A stretch of 64,000 nt of DNA from positions 92,825,343 through 92,889,342 of the forward strand of contig CP136065.1 of NCBI GenBank assembly GCA_032622095.1, written 5' to 3'. A program made the translations under genes and the position numbers. Below, piece after piece: positions 20,865-31,742 of this stretch. The first letter of the stretch is position 1. Every line of letters begins with the position of its first letter. The notes below the pieces were generated by a model. That model did not search any database. It was not told the DNA's origin and saw only the letters and a list, made by a program, of their open reading frames with translations. Origin of the DNA: Siphonodentalium dalli (Eukaryota > Mollusca > Scaphopoda > Gadilida > Siphonodentaliidae).

Positions 20865-23800
20865 CTGTGATGAAATAACTATACCTGGTTTTGAATTATA
20901 TATGAAGAATAGAGCAAAACTTTCACGCGTAAAATCCGGTGGAATTATCATCGGTGTCAGCTCGATTATTAAATCGTCGACGCGTGTTATACATACCAAG
21001 TGCCCCTTTATTCATTGGTTAGAAATCAAACTTAATGGAACGCAAGATAGTATTATAATAGGTGCGGTATATATTCCACCAGAGGGCACTAGATATTCGT
21101 CAGATACCTCATTTGATGAAGTAACGGCGGAAATTCTTAGTATGCGAGAGCGCAGTGATACCATTTTTATTACTGGTGATTTTAACGCGCGTACAGCAGA
21201 TGATTCAGACTACATACGCGAACCGGAAAATAGACACGAACCAATCCAATCCGCATATAATTATGATAGTTGTAATGCTGAACTAGCTATTGAAAGAGCG
21301 GGACTCACCAAACACAGATATAACATGGATAAAACGAAAAACAATTATGGCCGAAAATTACTCTCGCTCTGTCACCATTGCGAACTGGTTTTTATAAATG
21401 GGCGCGTAGGCAATGATAGTATGATAGGAACATTCACTTCGGGCGACACCTCGACAATTGACTACATGATATGTTCTCTCCCAGCGTTACCCATTGTAAA
21501 GAACTTTGATATAGGAGATTTTAGTAAACTTTTTTCGGATATTCATAAAACATTGACATCTGAGATATTAATCGATTCAATTAAGCACGAAGAAATTATA
21601 AGTGACTCGCATAAAAACCAACCTAGGCGTAGATGGGATCGCACAAAATCTATTGAATTTGTATATAATTTAGACCCCGATGATATCGATGCTATACGAC
21701 AGACCATCGATAAACACGAAACTGATTATCCAAGCTGTACAGAGATGAACGATGTTGTATCAAAATTAACACATGTAATTCATAATTCTGCAGATAAAAC
21801 ATTTGGACTGGGACAAGTAAGTAACATAAAGAAAAATAGATATAGAACATCTAACAAGCCTTGGTTTAACCAAGCGTGTAAACTAGCCAGGAAGGAATAC
21901 CGAAAGGCAGAACGAAACAACAAGTCTAAAAGTAATAATTTGACTAGAAACGTAGCGCGTGAAACAGCTAAACAATACAAGATCACAATGGATAATGCCA
22001 TGAGATCTCACAGAGAAAAGATATCTGGTGAAATGACTAAACTTAAAAAGGGCGACTCGAGAAAATTTTGGTCTATATTGAATAAGAAAAGAAAACTAAC
22101 AGACAGTTCATTACAAATAAAAGATCTTGAGAATTATTTCAGAGAAATAAATGCCATAACCTACACAAACGATCCCAAATTGGCTACTGATGATACAACT
22201 ACGCATGGGAATGACACACTTAACAAACCTATTACAGACGAGGAAATAAAAATCACGATCGCTAGTCTCAGTAATAATAAATCACCTGGAGATGACGGAA
22301 TATTAAATGAATTTATAAAAGCCTCGGCTGATACACTTAAAGACATATACTGTAAACTTTTTAATCTAGTCTTGGATTCTGGGTGTATACCTGATTCCTG
22401 GGGAACTGGAACCATTATCCCCATATATAAAAATAAAGGAGATTCAAGCGACCCTAAAAACTATAGACCAATTACTTTACTCAGTTGTTTTGGGAAATTA
22501 TTTACCAAAATATTATCAAATAGGATCAACAAATATCTAGAAGAACATGAAGTAATGAAAGAAAATCAATCCGGTTTCAGAAAAGGATATTCCACAGTTG
22601 ATAATATCTTTGTTCTTCACATGCTGACAGAAATTACTAGGTCACTCAACAGAAGCTTATATTGTGCATTCATTGATTTTGAAAAAGCATTTGATAAAGT
22701 ATGGAGACAGGGACTATGGCACAAACTTCTATCTAACGGTGTTAATGGAAAAATATTTAAAGTCATTTGCAATATGTACTCGAACATTAAGTCCAAAGTT
22801 CAACTAGGAAATGAGCACTCCAATTACTTTCCGTGTTCATCTGGTGTCCGACAAGGTGCGAATCTTTCACCAATACTCTTTGCACTGTACGTAAACGACT
22901 TGGAATCTTATCTGACAAATACAGGAGTTATTGGTCTGCCAAAATTGTCGAATGATATTGAAAACAATTTGAACATCTATATGAAACTTTTTGTAATTTT
23001 GTATGCAGATGATACTGTACTAATGGCAGAAACACCTACAAAATTGCAAACTGCTTTGGATTCATTCTATAAGTACTGTGAAATGTGGAAATTAACAGTT
23101 AATGTCGATAAAACTAAAATAATGTTGATATCAAAGCGTAGCCTTTCAAAAAAGAGAAAAATTTTCTATAATGGGAGGGAAATTGAAGTTGTTAAAAAAT
23201 TTAATTACCTGGGAATAATACATACTAAATCTGGTTCATATACGGAGGCAAAGAAGGTGCTTGTAGATAAAGCCACTAGAGCAATGTACGCTATAATCAC
23301 CAAATCAAGAGCACACTGCCTTTCGGTAAAGGACCAATTTGATTTATTTGATGCACAAGTTGTACCCATACTTGCTTATGGATCTGAAATTTGGGGTACA
23401 GGAAATAATGATATAATTGAGAATATACATAGAAAATTTTGTAAGTTTATTTTACGGCTAAAACCATCCACATGCAATTATATGTTGTATGGAGAGAGCG
23501 GCCGTATGCCAATTGATATATTAATAAACATGCGCGTGGTGAAGTATTGGTTGAAAGTAGTAAATATGAATTGTAATAGATATTGTAAAATATTATATAT
23601 GTTGGCGCTAAAACTCAGTAATGTCTCATCCTCTAATTTCACGTGGATAAACAAAGTTAAGCAAACTTTAACAGAATGTGGTCAGATCCACTTAATGGAT
23701 ATAGGTAAAATTCCCTGTACTGAGCGATTACTCTCATACATTGAGTGCAACCTTATTTGTAGATTCCGAAATAAATGGAAAAATGATATAGAAGCCTCGG

Positions 23801-24189
23801 GCAGTAGGGGAATTATATACAAAATGTTCAAACAAGATATCAATTTTGAAGATTACTTGAGCATTCTTGATACCAGAAACCGGTTAACATTATGCAGATT
23901 CCGTACATGTAACCACCAGCTACCTATAGAGACGGGCCGATGGAATAATATTGATATCGCTGACAGAATATGCCCAAAGTGTCACAAATACATTGGTGAT
24001 GAATTTCATTATTTATTGGAATGTGAGTTCTTTACGGATGTAAGAAAACGTCTTTTACAACCAAAATATAGTAGACGAATAAATGCTACCGCGATAAATG
24101 AAATTCTCAATATGAAGAATCCCATATTACTACGCAGACTTTGTTCTTTCATTCGGATCATCACGAACGTATTATCAGATCACAATTAA
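20824..24189 (+). CDS. LINE ORF2 main part: APE endonuclease and reverse transcriptase
   Basis: A 1,121-residue open frame. Its true N-terminus lies in the preceding frame, and the ATG at 20824 is not likely used. The endonuclease carries ETKTDD near residue 9, GDFNART near 118 and TIDYMIC near 210. The RT has NYRPITLLSCFGK near 548, FIDFEKAFDKVW at 616, SSGVRQGANLSP near 672 and the catalytic YADD at 727. A C-terminal CPKCHKYIGDEFHYLLEC (C-x2-C-x8-H-x4-C) zinc-like motif is near 1050. No RNase H is seen. The encoded enzyme would nick target DNA and prime reverse transcription from the nick. All key catalytic motifs look intact, so apart from the upstream frameshift the copy appears nearly functional. 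Confidence 0.95.
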   Translation: MTYYICFSETKTDDCDEITIPGFELYMKNRAKLSRVKSGGIIIGVSSIIKSSTRVIHTKCPFIHWLEIKLNGTQDSIIIGAVYIPPEGTRYSSDTSFDEVTAEILSMRERSDTIFITGDFNARTADDSDYIREPENRHEPIQSAYNYDSCNAELAIERAGLTKHRYNMDKTKNNYGRKLLSLCHHCELVFINGRVGNDSMIGTFTSGDTSTIDYMICSLPALPIVKNFDIGDFSKLFSDIHKTLTSEILIDSIKHEEIISDSHKNQPRRRWDRTKSIEFVYNLDPDDIDAIRQTIDKHETDYPSCTEMNDVVSKLTHVIHNSADKTFGLGQVSNIKKNRYRTSNKPWFNQACKLARKEYRKAERNNKSKSNNLTRNVARETAKQYKITMDNAMRSHREKISGEMTKLKKGDSRKFWSILNKKRKLTDSSLQIKDLENYFREINAITYTNDPKLATDDTTTHGNDTLNKPITDEEIKITIASLSNNKSPGDDGILNEFIKASADTLKDIYCKLFNLVLDSGCIPDSWGTGTIIPIYKNKGDSSDPKNYRPITLLSCFGKLFTKILSNRINKYLEEHEVMKENQSGFRKGYSTVDNIFVLHMLTEITRSLNRSLYCAFIDFEKAFDKVWRQGLWHKLLSNGVNGKIFKVICNMYSNIKSKVQLGNEHSNYFPCSSGVRQGANLSPILFALYVNDLESYLTNTGVIGLPKLSNDIENNLNIYMKLFVILYADDTVLMAETPTKLQTALDSFYKYCEMWKLTVNVDKTKIMLISKRSLSKKRKIFYNGREIEVVKKFNYLGIIHTKSGSYTEAKKVLVDKATRAMYAIITKSRAHCLSVKDQFDLFDAQVVPILAYGSEIWGTGNNDIIENIHRKFCKFILRLKPSTCNYMLYGESGRMPIDILINMRVVKYWLKVVNMNCNRYCKILYMLALKLSNVSSSNFTWINKVKQTLTECGQIHLMDIGKIPCTERLLSYIECNLICRFRNKWKNDIEASGSRGIIYKMFKQDINFEDYLSILDTRNRLTLCRFRTCNHQLPIETGRWNNIDIADRICPKCHKYIGDEFHYLLECEFFTDVRKRLLQPKYSRRINATAINEILNMKNPILLRRLCSFIRIITNVLSDHN

Positions 24190-24934
24190 TGCATCGAAAT
24201 CTCTCGTCATGAATCTGTCTAATTTTGATCTGCTATGATATATGTGTATAGTCGAGCAGACGACACGGATTAACATTCATTAATCTATGGTGATGGTCAG
24301 ATTCGGGATTTGACAGAAAGTCTCAAACTTTCTGCTGAATTTAGCTAGCTGAGCATCCACATTGATGAATGGATGTGAACCAAGAATTAAAGTAAATACC
24401 TGCCAACAAGCGCAATGAGGATTCAAGTATATTTACATTTATATCAGTTATAATTGATTATTTAAATAGTCATACGTTATGACATTGATACTTGGCTTTT
24501 ATGTAGGTATATTAGTATATATGTATGGTTCCCGGAATCAATTATACGATAGTCACTAGTGAACGATATGGCAATCATCGATGGTATAAATACTAAATTG
24601 ACGACCTACATGTAGTAACCTATTATTTGTACTTAAATCTAAACACATGTGTGACTGTGAAGACATCAACCTTTTATGTCAGCGTTGCGATTAAATAGTT
24701 TACTCCAACCAACAAGGTTTCACACGAGATTGCGCCGTCATTACTCTTGGCGAAAATAAGCTACAGTAGCGATGTCAGAATAAAACTCGGAATATACATT
24801 CATCGAATTTCAACATACCATCGACCCGGAACCATATGTACATATCTATTGTATAATATTTCTATATATCTAGTGTTTATATAATTCTATATCTCAATAT
24901 CCTTATGTTATACATGTATTAACTTGGATGAGAG

Positions 24935-24940
24935 AATAAA
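24935..24940 (+). terminator. AATAAA poly(A) signal at LINE 3' end
   Basis: The hexamer lies 5 bp before the right junction with Helitron H3 at 24945/24946. No poly-A tail remains. It is a plausible 3' processing signal for the element. Confidence 0.5.
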
Positions 24941-24945
24941 GCATT

Positions 24946-25624
24946 GCTATACACACTGCCCCAAACCGTGAACGCCAACGACATTGTTGGCGAGAAAATA
25001 GCCCCCAAGCCGTAAATATCAACAACAACGATATTACTAAATACACGTTTTCGGCAATGTGAGAGTTTTCGGGGAGCCGTGATGCCAACAACAACGACCC
25101 GAAGCCCTGAATGCCAACAACAGATTCAATGCAATGTTATCTATTATGCAGAGAGATTTCACGACATTACGACGGGTACGGCAGACTCGAAATATTATGC
25201 AGACAGATTTCCCGACGGGAAGCGTTTGTTTTAAATTCAATGCAATGTTATCGTAGAGAGATTTCACGAAACAAAGTATGCGTAGTCTGTCGTTCCTAGG
25301 AAGGGGGGATTTCTACGGGTAAATTTTTCCGCCAGAAACAAAAAATTTAATTAAAAAAATTTAAAATTTAATTTCAATTCAATGCAATGTTATCATAGAG
25401 AGATTTCACGAAACAAAGAATGCGTTGTCTGTCGTTCCTAGGAAGGGGGGATTTCTACGGGTAAATTTTTCCGCCAGAAACAAAAAATTAAATTTAAAAA
25501 ACATTAAATTCATATTAAAAAATAAAAAAACAAAAATAAATAAAAACAAAATAATTACAAAAATGTCATGTTTCTGATACAAAGCCATGGGACGAATGCC
25601 GCCAGTGGCGGGCTAACCTGCTAG
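24946..25624 (+). mobile_element. Helitron H3, 3' part with terminal hairpin
   Basis: Resumes GCTATACACACTGCCCC after the LINE and ends GCCGCCAGTGGCGGGCTAAC, CTG, CTAG, then host T at 25625. The stem CCGCC-AGT-GGCGG is followed by 9 bases and CTAG, a Helitron 3' end. Inside are tandem units built on TTCAATGCAATGTTATC and GAGAGATTTCACGAAAC, with a two-copy block ending GGGGATTTCTACGGGTAAAT. It is about 99% identical to both arms of the element at 26843-29011. Confidence 0.75.
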
Positions 25625-25838
25625 TATTATATATTCATATAAAGACTGCATATATGCGAAGACTTGCACAGTTAATACTAATAGACAATTATCATATCGT
25701 AAACATTCCGGTGTCCAGATCCTACGTAAAATGCGGCATGGCTTTATAATAACAACACATCGCGATACATATAATAATAACACGCTAAAGACGTTTAATT
25801 GTGAGAACACGATGTATTTGCATTCGCAGTGTTCTCCC

Positions 25839-26836
25839 ATTTTCCAGATATATGCCCCGATTGTCCCGTATTTACAATTCATTCGTGACAATGCCAAATA
25901 AATGCAGTGTTTTCGGCTGTGGCCGGTATAGTGACTCTCAATTAGGTATAATTCTGCATTCATTTCCAAACGACGTTCGTTTACGTGACATTTGGTGGGA
26001 TTTCTGTGGGAAACCCGTTACTCAAAATCAGAAACTATTGAAGTAGTTGCCAACGAAATAGTCCTGAATTTGTTCCGTTCACTTCGAAAAAATGTGTTTT
26101 GAGCACAACGCGTATACACTTGGCCCGAACAGTGGCTACCGACGACAACTCAGAGGAAATGCAACCCCCACGTTAAACAAATGGACAACCGACGAGAATG
26201 CCATCCCAAGAAAAACGTCAACTCCCGTAAAGAATATAAATTTGCCGGAGCTTCCAGTCGTGAGTATATCCAATCGAACCTATTGCTAAAAAGCCAATAC
26301 ATATACCAAATAAAGAGCGTTTCATTTGACGAGTCAGTCATGGTTACGAATACATACCATTGCAGTTAAAGTGGGGAGTATATTGATGAATAATTTAGTA
26401 AAGTATTCACGATGACAACTCGAGTCCCCATTTTCCTTCACTATGACTCAATAAAGAGCGTTCCATGTTAAGAGTATTCCTTATATGGTGCGAATAAAAA
26501 GAGTTTAATAAACCGGAAATTGTTACGACTTTGACGGATATATAAAGCATGTATATCGCAAGTTCGTGCGCATGTATTTACGTGTATTGGTGTAAGCAGT
26601 AAATAATCACGATGACAACTGTTCTAAGTCGAGTCCCAATTTTCCTTTACCATGACTAAATAAAGAGCGTTCACTGTAAAAATAAATCACAGATGAAGAC
26701 TTTCATATATTAATAAGTATATTCTACCACGATGTATAAATAAATTATCGTATATTATTTCGGTTTTACGGTCAGTTATCTATATAAACATGTGCTCGTG
26801 TTTCTCTTTTTTTCGTTACCGGAATAGTCAAATTAT
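25839..26836 (+). pseudogene. Decayed THAP-domain fragment, copy 2 (longer)
   Basis: Direct repeat of 14920-15834, nearly identical, with 83 bp more at about 26106-26188. In this copy the C-terminal half reads CSVHFEKMCFEHNAYTLG, then RRQLRGNATPTLNKW, giving a recognisable CxxH and a final A-x-P-T-hydrophobic like the AVPTIF box that closes THAP fingers. The N-terminal half (CSVFGC, FPNDVRLRDIWW) is in another frame and ends at the same stop as copy 1. It is a non-functional remnant. THAP fingers bind DNA in P-element-type transposases and in host regulators, and the origin here is undecided. An inverted Helitron derivative was inserted 6 bp past its end. Confidence 0.65.
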
Positions 26837-26842
26837 ATTATA

Positions 26843-29011
26843 CTAGCAGGTTAGCCCGCCACTGGCGGCATTCGTCCCATGGCTTTGTATCAGAAACATG
26901 ACATTTTTGTAATTATTTTGTTTTTATTTATTTTTGTTTTTTTATTTTTTAATATGAATTTAATGTTTTTTAAATTTAATTTTTTGTTTCTGGCGGAAAA
27001 ATTTACCCGTAGAAATCCCCCCTTCCTAGGAACGACAGACAACGCATTCTTTGTTTCGTGAAATCTCTCTATGATAACATTGCATTGAATTGAAATTAAA
27101 TTTTAAATTTTTTTAATTAAATTTTTTGTTTCTGGCGGAAAAATTTACCCGTAGAAATCCCCCCTTCCTAGGAACGACAGACTACGCATACTTTGTTTCG
27201 TGAAATCTCTCTACGATAACATTGCATTGAATTTAAAACAAACGCTTCCCGTCGGGAAATCTGTCTGCATAATATTTCGAGTCTGCCGTACCCGTCGTAA
27301 TGTCGTGAAATCTCTCTGCATAATAGATAACATTGCATTGAAGCTGTTGTTGGCATTCAGGGCTTCGGGTCGTTGTTGTTGGCATCACGGCTCCCCGAAA
27401 ACTCTCACATTGCCGAAAACGTGTATTTAGTAATATCGTTGTTGTTGATATTTACGGCTTGGGGGCTATTTTCTCGCCAACAATGTCGTTGGCGTTCACG
27501 GTTTGGGGCAGTGTGTATAGCTGCGTGAGTTAGCAGGAATCGAGGGGTGTAAGTTTAGAGCTTGTTTATATGAATGTTTCGGAAATAGACTAAGATTTTC
27601 AGCCGTAACAAAAAATGTATACATCAGAAAATGTAAATTCCATCGGCTGTCATGTGTAGTAAAGATGTCTTATAAGCCGACATTTCCGTGGGGATGCCCG
27701 TTCCTACACGCGTTTTCGATTCTATGAAGTACCCACATATATACACACATACACACATATATCCGATCGGTCGAGGTGTTGGTATCTGATGCAAAAGACG
27801 AAATTGTGAGTGTTGGTCAATAGTCCCCGTGGTGAACCACAACGCGACGTAAACATGTGTTGCGTTCTAAAAATAGGAAAGCACTTTCTCTCTGCTTTCG
27901 AGCGATAACGTTTGCGTAAATACGAAATTGTGAGTGTTGGTTTTGTAACCGGGATTTCTGAGAAGCATTATGCCTATAACTACCCCCCCCCCCCTAAGCC
28001 CTGAACTAAGTGTCATACATACTATAACAATGATGTTGTAAGAGTACTACATCCAATAAATCTCCCCGCATAGGAAATGCAGTCAATGTTATCGTATAAC
28101 TCTGCAGATGCGAATAACGTTGAATGGGAAACAGACGCTCTTTATAGAGATGCGTCAAAAACAAACGCTCATTAAATAATCACTTGATTAACCCCCGCCG
28201 TGCCTTTGCGGTGATTTGAGATAGGAGAACGGGTGCTCTGAGCTTCTCTAAACCGCGACCACGATCGTGTCGGTGAGATTTGACACTTACATGGGAAACT
28301 TACACCCCTCGATTCCTGCTAACTCACGCAGCTATACACACTGCCCCAAACCGTGAACGCCAACGACATTGTTGGCGAGAAAATAGCCCCCAAGCCGTAA
28401 ATATCAACAACAACGATATTACTAAATACACGTTTTCGGCAATGTGAGAGTTTTCGGGGAGCCGTGATGCCAACAACAACGACCCGAAGCCCTGAATGCC
28501 AACAACAGATTCAATGCAATGTTATCTATTATGCAGAGAGATTTCACGACATTACGACGGGTACGGCAGACTCGAAATATTATGCAGACAGATTTCCCGA
28601 CGGGAAGCGTTTGTTTTAAATTCAATGCAATGTTATCGTAGAGAGATTTCACGAAACAAAGTATGCGTAGTCTGTCGTTCCTAGGAAGGGGGGATTTCTA
28701 CGGGTAAATTTTTCCGCCAGAAACAAAAAATTTAATTAAAAAAATTTAAAATTTAATTTCAATTCAATGCAATGTTATCATAGAGAGATTTCACGAAACA
28801 AAGAATGCGTTGTCTGTCGTTCCTAGGAAGGGGGGGATTTCTACGGGTAAATTTTTCCGCCAGAAACAAAAAATTAAATTTAAAAAACATTAAATTCATA
28901 TTAAAAAATAAAAAAAACAAAAATAAATAAAAACAAAATAATTACAAAAATGTCATGTTTCTGATACAAAGCCATGGGACGAATGCCGCCAGTGGCGGGC
29001 TAACCTGCTAG
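26843..29011. mobile_element. Palindromic Helitron derivative with two 3' ends (H4)
   Basis: Left arm 26843-27556 and right arm 28296-29011 are inverted copies, about 715 bp each and about 99% identical, of the 3' half of Helitron H3. Both outer edges are CTAG preceded (reading outward) by the CCGCC-AGT-GGCGG hairpin, flanked by host A on the left and T on the right. The centre (27557-28295) is the reverse complement of 15912-16660 of H3, lacking the first ~78 bp including the TC end. The junction near 28296 joins ATGGGAA to ACTTACACC, with two or three bases of overlap. So this is a head-to-head dimer without any 5' terminus. The short ORFs in the arms recur only because the arms recur. Confidence 0.8.
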
Positions 29012-29245
29012 TCCAATATAATTGCGCTGTGTTATGTAAACAGAAGTAAAACTTCTGTAACACGAGCAGGCTCTTGTTTACGTACACCATCGTGCATGTA
29101 CGTCTTGACGACAATATACTATTAACGCAATGATTATGTTTGGCATATGAACAAAACTATATATATTTTAATATTCCTTCTGTTGATGGCGATTTGAACA
29201 AAAATATGAATATTTCTGCAACGAACACTGCCCGCGCCTTTAAAA
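29012..29245 (+). repeat. Dispersed repeat copy (partner 32633-32858)
   Basis: Same-strand match to 32633-32858 with blocks AACTTCTGTAACACGA, CAGGCTCTTGTTTACGTACA and GAATATTTCTGCAACGAAC. It is part of the R1 fold-back family described at 32.3-34.5 kb. Helitron H4 ends exactly at its left side. Confidence 0.75.
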
Positions 29246-29249
29246 TAAA

Positions 29250-31370
29250 TCTGTTTTTTTTTTGTCTCTCCTGAAAATTGAACAAAATCTACTTACATCC
29301 TTTTGACTGTAAGGCGATGATATACATAAATATATATATGTATGTTCAGTGCGTTTGTGTTTGTTACATGTATATTTGACTTTGGATAGACTATTGTTTA
29401 CAGTCTAATTGAACTGACATTTATCATCACTGGGGTCATTCTCCATTAAATGAACAATTTCGTCCAGAAAATTCTGGGGAAAAAAGGTTTGTCACATGCC
29501 GATGAATTTTATGTGAGTATGTAGCACAGATATTGGTGACCACGAAAATGACATTCCGCAAAATTATAGGGCCAGGTCAAGGTCAATCAAGGTCGTTCAT
29601 TACAGCATGTGCCAATGACTGTTTTTTGGGGTTGAATCAGGGCAACGTTATTGTCAAATTCGCTCTTTCTCCAAAACTTGTTGACATGTGCCCTTTAATA
29701 GTTGAACTATCGTTATGAGTATATATTGTTTGATTAGACGATGATGTCCAAACGACGTATTGCGTAGCTCCGCACGTTGAGAGGTCTATGAGATAAGCCA
29801 TTTGAATATACGTGGTGGAAATTGATGTGCTTTGTGGGCGTGACTTAGAGTTCAAACTCTCTAAGAGGTCAACGAATACAGCGTTCAGATATGATAATTG
29901 GAAACAGATTTTGATCGCATAAAAGGCTATTCCTATCAAGTCGGGCATGACCTGGTCCCTCGCACACTTGGTTTGACTCCAAATGATCGAGGAACTCTGA
30001 TGTAGATAACGTGAACATACGTCAATCAAAGTCTGTTCCCCAAGGGGTTCGCCAAATTGCAATGATAATTTAGAGTAGAAAACATTGTCGATGGATTTCT
30101 CTTAGATGTTTCAAGATATTGAACTGAAATTTGGTATTTAGTGGTTTCTCGGTGCGCTCAATCAGATAGAATTGTCAGTGAGACATTCAGATGGTCCAAA
30201 ATGTGTATTTTGACGCCGTTGCTATAACACACGAGCCGGAAATCGCCCCGCAGGCAGAACGATTGTTGAAAAGTACGGAAATAATTGACTTTCAAACTGT
30301 CATCTGCTTCTCACTGAGATTGTTTGATGTAAACGTCAATCCAATTGGAGAATTCGTTAGATTCCGTTTATCACCCCCCCCCCCACCACCACTCATTCAC
30401 TCACCCCCCCCCCATATTTTATATAAACGCACTAAAACTAATCCATATGTCATATTTGTTCTTTGTATCTACACCCAGATCATTCCTTAACATGTTTTAT
30501 TTGTTAGATCGTGTTTGCGTCTCTGGATATTTCAAAATTAAAATTGCGTCATTACCCAAACAGAAGGAGTGTTTGGGTAATGACGCGTTTGGGTAATGAC
30601 GATTTTCGTTTCAGCGCGCTCTTATATTTTGAATATCCATCACCTATGAAAATGATCTAGTTTATGAACAAACAACCGCTGTGAGCTTTCGAAAAAAACT
30701 TTTAATCGTTCGCCTACAGCATGTAACATTCAAATGATCTGCGTTTGTGTAATGACGCTGAATAAACATACGCTAGCGATTTCTAGTTTCAAAGGTTGAT
30801 TTTGAAAAATTATTCAAGGAAACATAACCTGTGTTTATTTTTTCTAGACATTAAAGGATATTTACTCCACGATGCAACCATAGATATGGACAAGCTATGT
30901 TTCTGGTGAAAATATCAGCCGTCTTTATCGTGCGTTTGGGTAATGATTCTATATAACGGGACATGCTTTTGGAATACTTCACATGCTTTCCACTAACTAA
31001 ATATTTAATTTCACAAAAATTATACGAATTGCATGGCGTTCAGTGCAAAATTCCGCACAGGAATATTAATTGGTTTAAAGATAAATCGTTCGGTGGCGAA
31101 TGGGAACAATCAGGGAAGTTGAATGCCTTTGATTTGGGACATGCTGTTTCGGGGTACGTAGCCTATAATATACACATGGCATATATGTTGTCACACGTCC
31201 ATACTAAACCCGAAATGTCTCTAATAATTGCCTGTATCGTGAGCTACAAGATCATTACCATCACTTTTATGTATTGTGGCCATTGTTTTTCATAGGATGA
31301 ACTAATAACGCAGGATATGGGTTTGCTCGTTTGCGGGAGAATCACCCACTGACTAAAATATGAGACTCAC
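29250..31370. other. Intron 1 of gene A, right part; no exon recognised
   Basis: Includes AGGTCAAGGTCAATCAAGGT at 29575 (nuclear-receptor half-sites like those in Helitron H2), an open frame of about 140 codons on the minus strand (29637-30062) with no recognisable domain or splice borders, poly-C runs at 30374 and 30404, and five occurrences of GCGTTTGGGTAATGAC or its complement between 30547 and 30945. I do not call a gene here. Confidence 0.5.
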
Positions 31371-31742
31371 CCCGATCATGTCAACAAAGCTGGTGCCGTC
31401 TGTGTCGTCCAGAGCAGCGCCATCTAGGTTCGATTGGCTGCACGCAAATAGTGTACACGGAAACGGCTCGCCGATTGTCTTCTTGAAGTTCACTGACCTA
31501 CACCCGGTGTATCTTGCACAGAAAGCAGCACATTCTAGCTTTGATCTTACATAGACGCTTGTTATTTCGTCACAGCTATTGCAACTCCGGCCTCCTCGGG
31601 CGCGTCCGTTCCCAAAAGAAACGCCGTTAGCCAAAGCACAGGGCACTATCAACAGGATAAAGCCTGACACCAGGGCGATCATATATATTAGTCCCGGTGC
31701 GCCAAGATAACATGTGATTTTTGTCGACATCAATTTCGACAT
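31371..31742 (-). CDS. Gene A, first exon: signal peptide and PAN/apple-like domain
   Basis: Starts at ATG 31742. The frame extends one codon upstream to a GTG, which I do not use. It runs 124 codons to donor GTGAGT (31365-31370), leaving in phase 0. Residues ~10-40 form a strongly hydrophobic segment (GLIYMIALVSGFILLIVP) followed by CALANG, a signal peptide or signal anchor. Residues ~53-120 carry CNSC, LECAAFCARYTGCRSVNF and FPCTLFACSQ, the cysteine/aromatic pattern of PAN/apple domains, which mediate protein or carbohydrate contacts in secreted proteins. The phase-0 exit fits only the exon at 14256-14352 among those found. The protein is therefore predicted to be secreted: PAN domain followed by several six-cysteine modules. 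Confidence 0.8.

Larger units (their letters stand above)
16683..24945 (+). mobile_element. Near full-length non-LTR retrotransposon (CR1/Jockey-like LINE)
   Basis: An 8.26-kb insertion splits Helitron H3. It has a short 5' UTR of about 147 bp, ORF1 (zinc knuckles plus SGNH esterase), a 135-bp gap, a long ORF2 region and a 0.75-kb 3' UTR ending AATAAAGCATT at the junction. Comparison with the uninterrupted Helitron junction at 28.3 kb shows no target duplication. Instead, four host bases (CGCA) are missing. The coding frames are nearly intact (one frameshift near 20.84 kb), so the insertion looks young. Esterase in ORF1 and an APE endonuclease plus RT without RNase H point to the CR1/L2/Jockey group. 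The exact clade is not determined. Confidence 0.85.

Noticed and set aside
25037-28684. Repeated 62-76-codon frames found three times
   Set aside because: They lie in the three Helitron arm copies and recur only because the DNA recurs. No domain, and both strands are equally open.
29637-30062. Minus-strand 141-codon open frame in intron 1 of gene A
   Set aside because: No recognisable motif, cysteine pattern or flanking splice signals compatible with gene A phases. It may be chance.
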